Below are positions 41,356 to 50,251 of a stretch of 64,000 bases of DNA, piece after piece; positions within the stretch are counted from its first letter, which is position 1; every line of letters begins with the position of its first letter. The notes below the pieces were generated by a model. It was not told the origin of the DNA and did no database searches. It was given only the letters and a program-made list of their open reading frames with translations. Position numbers and translations under genes: made by a program. This DNA is from UTCHB3 sp964371075. GTDB lineage: Bacteria; Bacteroidota; Ignavibacteria; Ignavibacteriales; Ignavibacteriaceae. The DNA lies in the NCBI GenBank assembly GCA_964371075.1, contig CAYJKN010000002.1:62001-126000 (forward strand), written 5' to 3'.

Positions 41356-44217
41356 ATGTTTTTCATTTCGTTGGCTAAAAAAGCCGCATTTTTATTTTTG
41401 TTTTTAATAGTTGTTTCTTCTGCTCAGCAAGTACCGCAACGGGTAATTTCAAAAGGAACAGTTGAATATTTATCCAATGAGATCATTGTGAAATACCGTT
41501 TTATGCCTGGAGTGAATTCCTCCGGGACGGTGGCCACAAATGATATTCTCCTGCAAAAAATTGACTTTTTAAAAGTTAAGAGTGCATCAACCCTCTTTCC
41601 GTTAAAAGCAGTGGCAGCTTCCACAAACGGACTCGAAAGAATAGTCTCAATCAAATATGATTCTGACATCGATCCTGAATTTGCAGCAGGCAAAATGAAA
41701 AACATCGCAGAAATTGAATGGGTGGAACCCAGATATGTTTACAAATTGAGTATTGTACCAAATGATCCGTCATACAACTCACAATGGTACCTCCCCAAAA
41801 TAAAAGCAGCGGAAGCCTGGGATATCAATCAGGGTTCAAGCTCTATCATAGTTGGAATTGATGATACAGGTGTTGATTGGGATCATCCCGATCTTAATGC
41901 GAATGTCTGGATTAATCCCGGTGAGTTGGAAAACAACGGAATTGACGACGATAACAATGGTTATATTGATGATTTTAGAGGATGGGACTTCGGCGGATTG
42001 TCAGGAACCCCCGACAACAACCCAATGGAAGACCAGCCTGATCACGGAACCCATGTTGCCGGTTGCGCGAGTGCCGTTACAAATAATGGCATTGGTGTTG
42101 CAGGAATTGGATTTAACACAAAAGTGATGGCAGTTAAAACATCAAGAAATGATCAAAGAGACCCCTCATCGGGTTCACCTTATATCGTTTATGGTTATGA
42201 AGGTCTGCTTTATTCAGCTCAGAACGGCGCCAAAGTCATTAATTGCAGCTGGGGCGGAAGTGGATATTCAATGCTTGGACAAAATATCGTGGATGAAGTT
42301 ACCACACTCGGCGCAGTTGTTGTTGCCGCTGCCGGTAACGAATCACTCAGAGATCCATTTTATCCTGCTGCATACAATCATGTTCTTGCAGTTGCCAGCA
42401 CCACTTCAAACGATACCCGTTCGGGATTCTCCAATTTTGGAAATTATGTTGATGTGGCAGCTCCCGGAAGCAGTATCTATAACACATGGCAGAACAACAC
42501 TTATGCTTCACTAAGTGGCACATCAATGGCTTCGCCGGTCACTGCGGGACTTGTTGCCCTCACGATGGCTCAGTTCCCGAACCTGACTCCCGTACAGGCC
42601 GCCGAAAAAGTTAGAGTTTCTACGGATAACATCGACAACTTAAATCCTTCTTATGTTGGTTTACTCGGAAAAGGAAGAATTAACGCATTAAAATCGCTTC
42701 AAAACACCGATTTTAAATCTGTAAGAGCAACTGAAGTTGTTTTCTCCGATGCAGTTACAGGAAACAATGACGGGATATTCCAACAAGGTGAAACCATCAC
42801 CGTATTCTTCCGCGGTATGAATTATTTAAACGCCACATCCAACTTGTCGGCTACCCTTGTGAGCAAAACCGCTCATGCAACAGTTGGAGCAAATCCAACA
42901 GTTACCATCGGTACCGTTCAATCGGGCTCACAGTTTGACAATACCAACAGTTTATTCCAGTTCACTATTTCCGGTACTGCACCGGAAAACAGTGATCTTG
43001 CGTTTAACATCAATTTTTCTGATGATGGTTATACCGATTTTCAGTGGATTAATACGGTTGGTAATCCAACTTATGCAACAACTCTTGGAAACAAGGTTGC
43101 AGTTACAGTAACAAGTGCCGGAAACCTTGGGTTTGCTGATTATCCAACAAACACCAAAGGCAAAGGATTTAGATACGACGGTGGCAGCAGTATGCTTTTT
43201 GAAGGTTCACTTATGCTCTCCACTGCTCCTAATCAGATCATCAACTCTGCCAGAGGACAGTCCAATAATGGCAACACCCAGGACAAGGATTTTCAATCAG
43301 AAATTCCTTTTTCCCTTAAAATTCCCGGTGTAAAAGCTGATGTTGAAGGGTATGGAGTTTTTAACGACAACCTCGCGGGTGGTTCAAAACTTGGACTTCA
43401 ACTGAAACAACACTCTTATAACTATTCGGCAACTGCAGATGAAGATTTTGTTATTGTAAGATATACAATTAAAAATGTATCAACTCTTCCTGTGACGGGT
43501 CTTTATGCAGGTCTCTATTTCGACTGGGATTTGATTGATGGATCAGGTGACAGAACCGAATGGAATGCCGCCGGAAATTATGGGAAAGTCTGGAACAACA
43601 GCGCAGCTTTCACCACAAAAGTGGCTTCCGCTCTTATCAGTTCTACCAACTATTCATTTAAACCGATGATGAACGACGGGACTGCCGGTGGAATCAGTGT
43701 TTATGACGGTTACAGCGATCTTGAAAAATGGACATCACTTTCATCAGGTGTTGTAACAGGACCGGTTGGCGCAGGTGATGTTTCTCATGTTACAGGCGGT
43801 GGACCATTTGATATTGCCGTTGGCGACAGTATCGAAGTGGCTTTTGCTCTCGCAGCAGCCGATGATGATCTAAAACTCGATCAGGCAATTGCCAATGCAA
43901 GAGGGAAATGGGCAGGAATAACATCAATCAAAGAAGTGGCGGGTGAAGTTCCGGGTACATTTGCCCTGCATCAGAACTACCCTAACCCCTTTAATCCAAA
44001 TACGATTATCAGATTTCAGGTACCAACCTCAGGACTCGTAAAAATTAAAGTTTATGATCTGCTCGGAAACACAGTGGCAGAAGTTGTCAACCGTGAAATG
44101 AACAAAGGATCTTATGAAGTTTCATTTGATGGCAAAAACCTCAGCTCAGGTATCTATTTCTACGAAATGACCTCAGGCAATTTTTCACAAAAAATGAAGA
44201 TGCTGCTTTTGAAATAA
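41356..44217 (+). CDS. Secreted subtilisin-like (S8) protease with type IX sorting domain
   Basis: 953 residues. A signal peptide (about 8-23) is followed by an inhibitor-like propeptide (about 30-130) and the S8 catalytic domain: Asp in IVGIDDTGVDWDHPDL, His in DHGTHVAG and Ser in LSGTSMASPVTAG, so the triad is intact. A long beta-rich middle region follows, and the C-terminus is a T9SS type A sorting domain: FALHQNYPNPFNPNTIIRF, then VYDLLGNTV, GSYEVSFDG, LSSGIYFYEM and a basic end. Expected to be exported by Sec and released or anchored at the surface by the type IX system. Stop codon starts an 8-bp array. Confidence 0.95.
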   Translation: MFFISLAKKAAFLFLFLIVVSSAQQVPQRVISKGTVEYLSNEIIVKYRFMPGVNSSGTVATNDILLQKIDFLKVKSASTLFPLKAVAASTNGLERIVSIKYDSDIDPEFAAGKMKNIAEIEWVEPRYVYKLSIVPNDPSYNSQWYLPKIKAAEAWDINQGSSSIIVGIDDTGVDWDHPDLNANVWINPGELENNGIDDDNNGYIDDFRGWDFGGLSGTPDNNPMEDQPDHGTHVAGCASAVTNNGIGVAGIGFNTKVMAVKTSRNDQRDPSSGSPYIVYGYEGLLYSAQNGAKVINCSWGGSGYSMLGQNIVDEVTTLGAVVVAAAGNESLRDPFYPAAYNHVLAVASTTSNDTRSGFSNFGNYVDVAAPGSSIYNTWQNNTYASLSGTSMASPVTAGLVALTMAQFPNLTPVQAAEKVRVSTDNIDNLNPSYVGLLGKGRINALKSLQNTDFKSVRATEVVFSDAVTGNNDGIFQQGETITVFFRGMNYLNATSNLSATLVSKTAHATVGANPTVTIGTVQSGSQFDNTNSLFQFTISGTAPENSDLAFNINFSDDGYTDFQWINTVGNPTYATTLGNKVAVTVTSAGNLGFADYPTNTKGKGFRYDGGSSMLFEGSLMLSTAPNQIINSARGQSNNGNTQDKDFQSEIPFSLKIPGVKADVEGYGVFNDNLAGGSKLGLQLKQHSYNYSATADEDFVIVRYTIKNVSTLPVTGLYAGLYFDWDLIDGSGDRTEWNAAGNYGKVWNNSAAFTTKVASALISSTNYSFKPMMNDGTAGGISVYDGYSDLEKWTSLSSGVVTGPVGAGDVSHVTGGGPFDIAVGDSIEVAFALAAADDDLKLDQAIANARGKWAGITSIKEVAGEVPGTFALHQNYPNPFNPNTIIRFQVPTSGLVKIKVYDLLGNTVAEVVNREMNKGSYEVSFDGKNLSSGIYFYEMTSGNFSQKMKMLLLK

Positions 44218-44254
44218 TGCAGTAATGCAGTAATCCAATAATGCAGTAATATTT
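44215..44254 (+). repeat. TAATSCAR array overlapping the subtilisin gene stop
   Basis: TAATGCAG, TAATGCAG, TAATCCAA, TAATGCAG, then degenerate TAATATTT, starting at the stop codon. Confidence 0.9.
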
Positions 44255-44337
44255 TTAAAGAAACTTGTGGCATCTGATTTTTCGGGTGCCACCGGGGCTC
44301 TTTTTGACGACAATTATCCCATAAGGAAACTTTTTCG

Positions 44338-44345
44338 TATATTTG
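44338..44345 (+). promoter_or_regulatory. TATATTTG promoter-like element
   Basis: TAnnTTTG match 45 bp upstream of the ATG at 44391; no -33 partner at the expected distance. Confidence 0.28.
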
Positions 44346-44390
44346 TTGTTTATACTTAGTGGTCAGTTTAATAAAAAACAGGAAAGTTAG

Positions 44391-44885
44391 ATGCCTTTAA
44401 TTGGAATCTTAAAGATTGTACATATTATAAGTGCCGGTTTGTGGTTGTCACTGCTGGTTTACGGGATTGTTTCGAGGGGCAGAATAGCCGCTGCAAAAGG
44501 AACAACTTCAGAAAAAAGTTTGATCCTTAACTGGATAAGCTCTCTTAATTTGATCGGAATTATCGGGTCATTGGGAGTTTTGCTAACCGGACTTTATCTC
44601 ACAATTGTTATGGACTATGGCTTTTTTAAGTTTGCAAGTGGTGGAAATCACTGGCTTTACACAAAACAGTTTGTAATGATTATCATCCTGATCCTCGTTG
44701 GAGCCATCATGATTCCAACAGCAAAAAAAATCAAGTCTGAATTGATCCCCGGCTTAAAATCAGACCAGCCCCTTTCAGATGAAGCTTATAAACTATTGGG
44801 CAAGCTTAAAACAGTGGATCTCAGCATTAATGTTTTGATCATACTCAATACACTTATGGCATTCTCGAGATATTTTACAAAGTAA
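44391..44885 (+). CDS. Four-helix integral membrane protein of unknown function
   Basis: 164 residues with four hydrophobic segments (about 4-24, 44-70, 83-105 and 138-158). The opening LKIVHIISAGLWLSLLVYGIV with an early His resembles the first helix of CopD/DUF2269-like membrane families, but I cannot assign it securely. It is followed after 4 bp by dxr and then rseP, so it heads that operon. Confidence 0.7.
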   Translation: MPLIGILKIVHIISAGLWLSLLVYGIVSRGRIAAAKGTTSEKSLILNWISSLNLIGIIGSLGVLLTGLYLTIVMDYGFFKFASGGNHWLYTKQFVMIIILILVGAIMIPTAKKIKSELIPGLKSDQPLSDEAYKLLGKLKTVDLSINVLIILNTLMAFSRYFTK

Positions 44886-44889
44886 ATAA

Positions 44890-46032
44890 ATGCAAAAAAT
44901 AGCCATTCTTGGCTCGTCCGGTTCCATCGGAGTAAACACCCTTAAAGTGGTGCGCCACCTCGATCCCCGGTTTAAAGTTTCCGCGTTAAGCGTATATAAT
45001 AATATCGATATTCTCGAAGAACAAATAGCCGAGTTTAAGCCTGAGGTTGTGTGTGTGGTTGATAAAGATGCCGCATCACTTCTAAAAAGCAGGCTTGATG
45101 GCTCCGTCAGAGTGCTTTCGGGGGAAGAAGGACTTGTAACCCTCGCTTCGGAAGTTGACTATGACATCTTTGTAGGTGCAGTTGTAGGATTTTCTGGACT
45201 CGCTCCAACAATTGAAGCGATTAAAAGAGGGAAACGGATAGCACTTGCAAACAAAGAAACCCTTGTTGTTGCAGGTGAACTGATAAAAGAGTTGTGTGAA
45301 GAATATAATTCAGAGATGATTCCCGTTGATTCGGAACATTCTGCCATCTTCCAGTGTCTTATAGGTGAAAAGACCAATGAGATTAAAAAGATTATCCTCA
45401 CCGCTTCAGGTGGCCCCTTCTTCAGATTTACCAAAGAAGAACTCGAAAAAGTGTCTGTTGAACAGGCATTAAAACATCCAACCTGGAAGATGGGAGCAAA
45501 AATCACCATCGATTCAGCTTCGCTGATGAACAAAGGGCTTGAATTAATTGAGGCAAGGTGGCTTTTTAATCTGCCGGCGACCCAACTTGATGTGGTTGTT
45601 CACCCGCAGTCGATTATCCATTCGATGATCGAGTTTGTGGATGGTTCGGTTAAGGCACAAATGAGTGTGCCCGATATGAAACTTCCCATCCAATATGCCA
45701 TGACATATCCTGAAAGGGTGGAAGCCTGTTTTGTTGAAAATAATTTCCCGTTGATCGGAACCCTGAACTTTTTTCAACCCGATCGACACAAGTTTGAATG
45801 TCTCGGCATCGCTTATGATGCACTTGAAGCAGGGGGAACAGCACCCTGCATCGTAAATGCAGCCAATGAAATTGCTGTTCAAAAGTTTTTAGAAAAGAAG
45901 ATCGGTTTCACCGGTATCCCCGAACTAATCAAAAAATGTCTCGACAGGATACCCAACCATCAAAAACCTGATCTTGGTATAGTGTTTGAAACTGACAAAA
46001 AAACAAGGGAACTCGCACTGAGTTTGTACTAA
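44890..46032 (+). CDS. dxr: 1-deoxy-D-xylulose 5-phosphate reductoisomerase
   Basis: Second enzyme of the MEP isoprenoid pathway, making 2-C-methyl-D-erythritol 4-phosphate with NADPH and a divalent metal. The 380 residues show the nucleotide motif ILGSSGSIGVNTL, ALANKETLVVAGEL, the metal-binding DSEHSAIFQCL, ASGGPF, PTWKMGAKITIDSASLMNKGLE and VVVHPQSIIHSM. Length is normal. Gap to rseP is 16 bp, a common bacterial pairing. Confidence 0.97.
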   Translation: MQKIAILGSSGSIGVNTLKVVRHLDPRFKVSALSVYNNIDILEEQIAEFKPEVVCVVDKDAASLLKSRLDGSVRVLSGEEGLVTLASEVDYDIFVGAVVGFSGLAPTIEAIKRGKRIALANKETLVVAGELIKELCEEYNSEMIPVDSEHSAIFQCLIGEKTNEIKKIILTASGGPFFRFTKEELEKVSVEQALKHPTWKMGAKITIDSASLMNKGLELIEARWLFNLPATQLDVVVHPQSIIHSMIEFVDGSVKAQMSVPDMKLPIQYAMTYPERVEACFVENNFPLIGTLNFFQPDRHKFECLGIAYDALEAGGTAPCIVNAANEIAVQKFLEKKIGFTGIPELIKKCLDRIPNHQKPDLGIVFETDKKTRELALSLY

Positions 46033-46048
46033 AGGAGTAGAGAGTTTA

Positions 46049-47419
46049 ATGCAAGAAATCATTTATTTTATTATCGTGATAGCTATCCTCGTGTTTGTTC
46101 ACGAGCTTGGTCATTTTATCGCGGCAAAACTTACGGGAATGAGAACCGAAGCCTTTTCGATTGGATTTGGCAAGAGAGTGATCGGATGGAGCAAATCGAA
46201 AGGATTCTCTTTTGGACCACTCCCTGAAGATATCGATCTTGAAGGGTGTACCGATTATCGCCTCTGCTGGATGCCTCTTGGTGGATATGTTAAAATATCC
46301 GGAATGGTGGATGAAAGTTTTGACACCGATTATTCGTCGAGTGAGCCAAAACCTTACGAATTCAGATCAAAATCAGCTCCTGCAAAGATTTTTGTGATTC
46401 TTGGTGGTATCCTCATGAATCTTATTCTTGCAATTGTGATTTTTTGGGGAATGAATATTTCGATTGGTAAACAACTGGTCGAGACAAGAGAATTAAAATA
46501 TATCCCAAAAGCATCATTTGCCGAAAAACAGGGTTTCCTCTCAGGTGATTCTATTGCAGCAATCAACGGCACCAAAGTTAAATATCTTCACGAAATCAGT
46601 GAACAGGTATTTCTTCACAATGCCGGTAAAGATATTGTTGTTGAGTATGTACGCGATGGAGAATTAAAGTCGGTAACGATTCCTAAAAAAGAAGTTCCAA
46701 AAGATGAAGCTGCAGGACCGTTGTTTCCATTGGTTGACAGAGAAGCACCTTTCATCGAAGACCTTGAACCGGGCACTCCTGCTGCAAAAGCAGGTCTTAA
46801 AAGAGGTGATAAAATCCTTACAATCAATTCAGAAAACATCGCCTCTGTGGCGCATGTTATTGAAATGATTTCTGCTTCACCCGGTAAAGCAGTTCAAGTT
46901 TCTGTTCTTAGAGGAAAAGACACCGTTCAGATGGCAGTCACCCCTAAAAAGGATGAAGCGGGACAAGGAAAAGTTGGAATTCAACTTGGCGGAATTGTTG
47001 ATTCGTCACAGTTAACGATATATGATTATGGATTTTTTGAAGCCGGCGGTAAAAGTATCGAACAAATTGGTACCGTTACCGTTCTTACATTTTCGATGCT
47101 CGGAAAAGTGATAACCGGCGACCTTGCTTTTGGAAAAGCTTTTGGTGGACCTGTTAAAATTGCTCAATATGCTGCAAAATCAGCCGATGTAGGAATACTT
47201 GGATTTTTGAACTTTATTGCGATGCTTTCACTAAGTCTTGCAATATTTAATCTCTTCCCAATCCCCGTTCTCGATGGTGGTCATCTCGTTTTCATCATAA
47301 TTGAATCAATTATCAGAAGAGAAATTTCAGTAAAAGTAAAACTCAGAATCATGAACACCGGTATGGCGCTCCTGATCGGACTTATGGTATTTGTACTCTA
47401 TAATGACATCTTCGGGTGA
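46049..47419 (+). CDS. rseP: Site-2 protease RseP
   Basis: Intramembrane zinc metalloprotease that cleaves anti-sigma factors and signal-peptide remnants. The zinc motif HELGH lies in the first helix (about residues 19-23), two PDZ-like regions follow (about 150-230 and 235-315, with GTPAAKAGLKRGDKI), and the third metal ligand is in PIPVLDGGHL near the C-terminus. The 456-residue length fits. AAAGGAG precedes the ATG. Its stop is followed by a 7-bp tandem array. Confidence 0.95.
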   Translation: MQEIIYFIIVIAILVFVHELGHFIAAKLTGMRTEAFSIGFGKRVIGWSKSKGFSFGPLPEDIDLEGCTDYRLCWMPLGGYVKISGMVDESFDTDYSSSEPKPYEFRSKSAPAKIFVILGGILMNLILAIVIFWGMNISIGKQLVETRELKYIPKASFAEKQGFLSGDSIAAINGTKVKYLHEISEQVFLHNAGKDIVVEYVRDGELKSVTIPKKEVPKDEAAGPLFPLVDREAPFIEDLEPGTPAAKAGLKRGDKILTINSENIASVAHVIEMISASPGKAVQVSVLRGKDTVQMAVTPKKDEAGQGKVGIQLGGIVDSSQLTIYDYGFFEAGGKSIEQIGTVTVLTFSMLGKVITGDLAFGKAFGGPVKIAQYAAKSADVGILGFLNFIAMLSLSLAIFNLFPIPVLDGGHLVFIIIESIIRREISVKVKLRIMNTGMALLIGLMVFVLYNDIFG

Positions 47420-47425
47420 CCAAAA

Positions 47426-47453
47426 TAGGTATTAGGTATTAAGTATTAGGTAT
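47426..47453 (+). repeat. TAGGTAT 7-bp array after rseP
   Basis: Four exact units: TAGGTAT, TAGGTAT, TAAGTAT, TAGGTAT, beginning 6 bp after the rseP stop codon. Confidence 0.88.
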
Positions 47454-47530
47454 TATTTTTTTTGATTTAAGAGATTCATTAGTACAGCATAATAGTCGTT
47501 TATGCTCGTGAACTCTACTGCACTATTATG
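47453..47530 (-). pseudogene. 3' remnant of a four-helix-bundle (S23-like) protein gene
   Basis: Reading the minus strand in one frame gives HNSAVEFTSINDYYAVLMNL then LNQKK and a stop, which aligns with the C-terminus of the intact gene at 49777-50130 (EEFTSINNDCVELMKLLVKT). Only about 25 codons remain, with no 5' part. It is flanked by the 7-bp array also found near the intact gene. Confidence 0.65.
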
Positions 47531-47565
47531 TGAGTTCTACCTTTGTTTTTCATGGTAGAACTCAC
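47530..47565. repeat. Perfect 12-bp inverted repeat
   Basis: GTGAGTTCTACC (47530-47541) and GGTAGAACTCAC (47554-47565) with a 12-nt loop, abutting the four-helix gene remnant. No T-run follows, so it is probably not a terminator. Confidence 0.75.
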
Positions 47566-47795
47566 CTGTCACACCACAATTTTTTCTTTTATATATTTAA
47601 AAACAAGAAATTTTCTCCAAAATCTCTAAAACTGCTTGATTATCATTTAAATTTTAGTAGTTTTCGTCCTCAATCGGGGGCATTTCCCGTCTCACCCCCT
47701 GTCACGATAAACATTATTAATTTTACAGCCTTGAGTTAACTACAAATACTTCTGGCAAAAGGCCTAAATATCAACAAGAAATTGGTCATTCTGAA

Positions 47796-49658
47796 ATGAT
47801 TGATATCCATAATTCTGTGAAACACGCTAAATCAATAATCCGCAAATTTGTTAGGGGTATGGAAAGTAATAAAACTAAAATCATATTGATTTCAGCTTTA
47901 TTGTTTCACTTAATAAGTGTCCCTGGTTATTCCACAATCCGATATGTAAAAGCCGGAAATGCAACCCCCTCATATCCTTATACAACTTGGGCAACCGCCT
48001 CGGATTCAATACAAAAGGTAGTCGATATATGTTTAAGTGGTGATACGATACTCATTGGTACAGGGGTTTATACCGCACTTGTGGTTTCAAATTCAGTAGG
48101 AAGATATCTGACGATTGTAGGTGTTGATGTTGATAGTTGCATAATAGATATATCCGGTTATTCTTCCGGAATCCCACCAAATCCGATAAATACTCGAGCA
48201 TTTAATTTAAAAGATCATACAACTATTCGAAACTTGACATTTAAAACACATTTGGGATCACCTACACACTTAGGATTAGTTCTTGTTGACAACTTCAATT
48301 CTACGACAGAATGTTCTATTAGTAACTTGAAATTCATAGGGGGTTTCTCGATCGCATTAGCAACCGGCAAAGTAACCGGAGAAATTGAGGATTGTTATTT
48401 TTATAATGTTCAGAGAGCAGTGCAAGTAAATTTTGGACACGGAATGGACCCTGTCATTCTGCGAAATAACCTGGTCCAAAGATGCAATAATGCAATACTC
48501 ACAGACTTCGCAGTGGTTAAAAACAATTGGTTTCTTAGTATTATGAACAATGGTCTTGATTTAGGAACTCTATTTTATTCCACGAGAAATTATGTTTATA
48601 ACAATCTTATTTCTGCATTAGAACCGGGTCATATAGGCGTATTTCAAAATCAATATGGTGAAGTTATAAATAATGTAATAACCGGATTCAATTATGGAAT
48701 GGAACCCAGGAGTAATTGCACAATTAAAAACAATGTGATTATGAATAGTCGGTTAGCAGCAATTGGTATTTCTGAATGGCCTACATTAAATGGGGACATA
48801 AACTATAACTTATTCTACAACAATAAAATGATCACAGGAAATTCCACCTCGTTTGACCCCGATACAACAATATTCTATTCTTCAGACCCAATGTTTGAAA
48901 ACCCCGATAGCAACAACTTTCTACTTCAGATGTTTTCACCTTTAATTGATGCCGGTGACCCAAACATCTTTGATGTTGGCGGTTCAAGGAGTGATGTCGG
49001 TTTGTATGGGGGACCTTATGGAGAGAGTTACTCATATAAGGACCTTGCACCAAAGAAACCGAAGATTACACTGGTAAAAAAACAAAACGGTGAAGTGAAG
49101 TTAAACTGGCGGGGAGGAACAGAAGCCGACTTTAACTCATTTTCACTTTACAGGAGCAGAGACCCTCAGTTTATCCCAAATGATAACAACAAAATATTTA
49201 CCGGGATTGATACACTTTTCACAGATTCACTTCAAGACCCGACAGACAGTTACAGTTATAAACTTACTGCAAAAGACAATCAAGGGAATGTCAGTAAACT
49301 TGACAGTGTAACGGTTGTGTTAACAGGTATTTCTGATAATGAAGGAAGTCCAACCCCCGAAAGGATATATCTTTACCAAAACTACCCCAACCCTTTTAAC
49401 CCTTCTACGAAGATAAAATTTTCACTGACTGAAGAATCAGAGGTAATTCTTCGTGTATATGATGTTAATGGTGAATTAGTTACGATGCTTCAAAACGGAT
49501 GGCTCCCGGCAGGGGAGTATGAAAGAGAATTTTCTCCCAAGACGATTGGAATATTAAAAGACATTGCATCAGGTGTTTATTTTTATAATTTGTTGGTCAG
49601 GGATAAAAATTTAACTCCGTTATTCGTCAAAACCGAAAAAATGATGTTCATAAAGTAG
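47796..49658 (+). CDS. Secreted right-handed beta-helix protein with type IX sorting domain
   Basis: 620 residues. A signal-peptide-like stretch (about residues 28-46) is followed by a parallel beta-helix region (about 50-390) with repeated short strands (TIRNLTFKTH, VILRNNLVQRCNNAI, CTIKNNVIMNS), a fibronectin III-like part (KPKITLVKKQNGEVKLNW) and a T9SS sorting domain (LYQNYPNPFNPSTKIKFSL ... SGVYFYNLL). Expected at the cell surface; binding or cleavage of polysaccharide is possible but no catalytic residues can be assigned. An in-frame ATG at 47859 would give a more typical signal peptide; neither start has a good ribosome-binding site. Confidence 0.85.
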   Translation: MIDIHNSVKHAKSIIRKFVRGMESNKTKIILISALLFHLISVPGYSTIRYVKAGNATPSYPYTTWATASDSIQKVVDICLSGDTILIGTGVYTALVVSNSVGRYLTIVGVDVDSCIIDISGYSSGIPPNPINTRAFNLKDHTTIRNLTFKTHLGSPTHLGLVLVDNFNSTTECSISNLKFIGGFSIALATGKVTGEIEDCYFYNVQRAVQVNFGHGMDPVILRNNLVQRCNNAILTDFAVVKNNWFLSIMNNGLDLGTLFYSTRNYVYNNLISALEPGHIGVFQNQYGEVINNVITGFNYGMEPRSNCTIKNNVIMNSRLAAIGISEWPTLNGDINYNLFYNNKMITGNSTSFDPDTTIFYSSDPMFENPDSNNFLLQMFSPLIDAGDPNIFDVGGSRSDVGLYGGPYGESYSYKDLAPKKPKITLVKKQNGEVKLNWRGGTEADFNSFSLYRSRDPQFIPNDNNKIFTGIDTLFTDSLQDPTDSYSYKLTAKDNQGNVSKLDSVTVVLTGISDNEGSPTPERIYLYQNYPNPFNPSTKIKFSLTEESEVILRVYDVNGELVTMLQNGWLPAGEYEREFSPKTIGILKDIASGVYFYNLLVRDKNLTPLFVKTEKMMFIK

Positions 49659-49776
49659 TACTTGAATGACTCGAGAAACTTGAGAGAATTGGGTATTTAT
49701 GCAGAGTAGTACCGGAGTAGCAAAGTATCAGAATAAGATAACACGATGTGATGGATTAACTAACCGGTATCAGGAA

Positions 49777-50130
49777 TTATCTTTTTTTTAATTTGAGAGT
49801 TGGAATTGTTTTAACCAGGAGTTTCATGAGTTCAACACAATCGTTGTTTATGCTTGTGAACTCTTCGGTAGATAAAATTTTGGTTTCATTAAGAATTGTC
49901 AACCAATAAAGAGTTTCTGAACACTCTTTTTGTGCGATCGAATATTTATGTATATAATCTAAATCCGATTCTGCATAAACCGACTCACTTATATTTGCCC
50001 CAATACTTGTACCTGACCGCAAAAGTTGTTTCGAAATTATAAATTCTTTTTTACTATCAAGATGTTTTGCCAGTTTGTAAATCCGAACTGCAAACTTCAA
50101 ACTTTTTTCCGATAGTATATTCTTTTTCAT
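49777..50130 (-). CDS. Four-helix-bundle protein (S23/23S rRNA intervening-sequence type)
   Basis: 117 residues of the TIGR02436/S23 family: FAVRIYKLAKHL, FIISKQLLRSGTSIGANISESVYAES and the DYIHKYSIAQKECSETLYWLTI segment are the family hallmarks. Members are found inside 23S rRNA insertions and as free genes; the fold is shared with the Avd accessory protein of diversity-generating retroelements, but no reverse transcriptase is nearby. Its promoter and first 12 codons are duplicated in tandem just upstream (75-bp step), and a decayed relative lies at 47453. Molecular function is unknown. Confidence 0.88.
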   Translation of the reverse strand: MKKNILSEKSLKFAVRIYKLAKHLDSKKEFIISKQLLRSGTSIGANISESVYAESDLDYIHKYSIAQKECSETLYWLTILNETKILSTEEFTSINNDCVELMKLLVKTIPTLKLKKR

Positions 50131-50240
50131 TCTTCACAACTCAAAATAATACCTAATATCTAATACCCTTTTCAGGCTTTTCTCCGATAGTATGTTCATT
50201 TTCATTCTTCACAACTCAAAATAATACCTAATACCTAATA
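50104..50240 (-). repeat. 75-bp tandem duplication of the four-helix gene's 5' end
   Basis: The start-codon region (ATG at 50130) recurs 75 bp upstream (ATG at 50205) with the same leader TTTTGAGTTGTGAAGA and codons for MKMNILSEKSLK, after which the frame runs into the 7-bp repeats. The copied part includes one block of TAGGTAT units. Confidence 0.85.
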
Positions 50241-50251
50241 CTTAATACCTA
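50224..50251 (-). repeat. TAGGTAT 7-bp array overlapping the stop of the 50249 gene
   Basis: Four units on the minus strand, TAGGTAT, TAAGTAT, TAGGTAT, TAGGTAT; the first TAG is the stop codon of the gene at 50249-51427. Three more, partly degenerate units lie at 50149-50169. Confidence 0.88.

Larger units (their letters stand above)
47420..47795. other. 376-bp gene-poor region between rseP and the beta-helix gene
   Basis: Holds the 7-bp array, the four-helix gene remnant and the inverted repeat listed separately. The remaining roughly 230 bp are AT-rich with no gene recognised. Confidence 0.6.

Noticed and set aside
47530..47739. 69-residue open frame after rseP
   Set aside because: Runs through the 12-bp inverted repeat and AT-rich spacer; no plausible start signal.
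47796..49658. Pectate lyase assignment for the beta-helix protein
   Set aside because: The helix repeats are clear but no conserved catalytic Asp/Arg cluster could be identified by eye.
49777..50130. Diversity-generating retroelement accessory (Avd) gene
   Set aside because: The fold family is shared, but no reverse transcriptase, template repeat or variable repeat with A-to-N changes was seen nearby.
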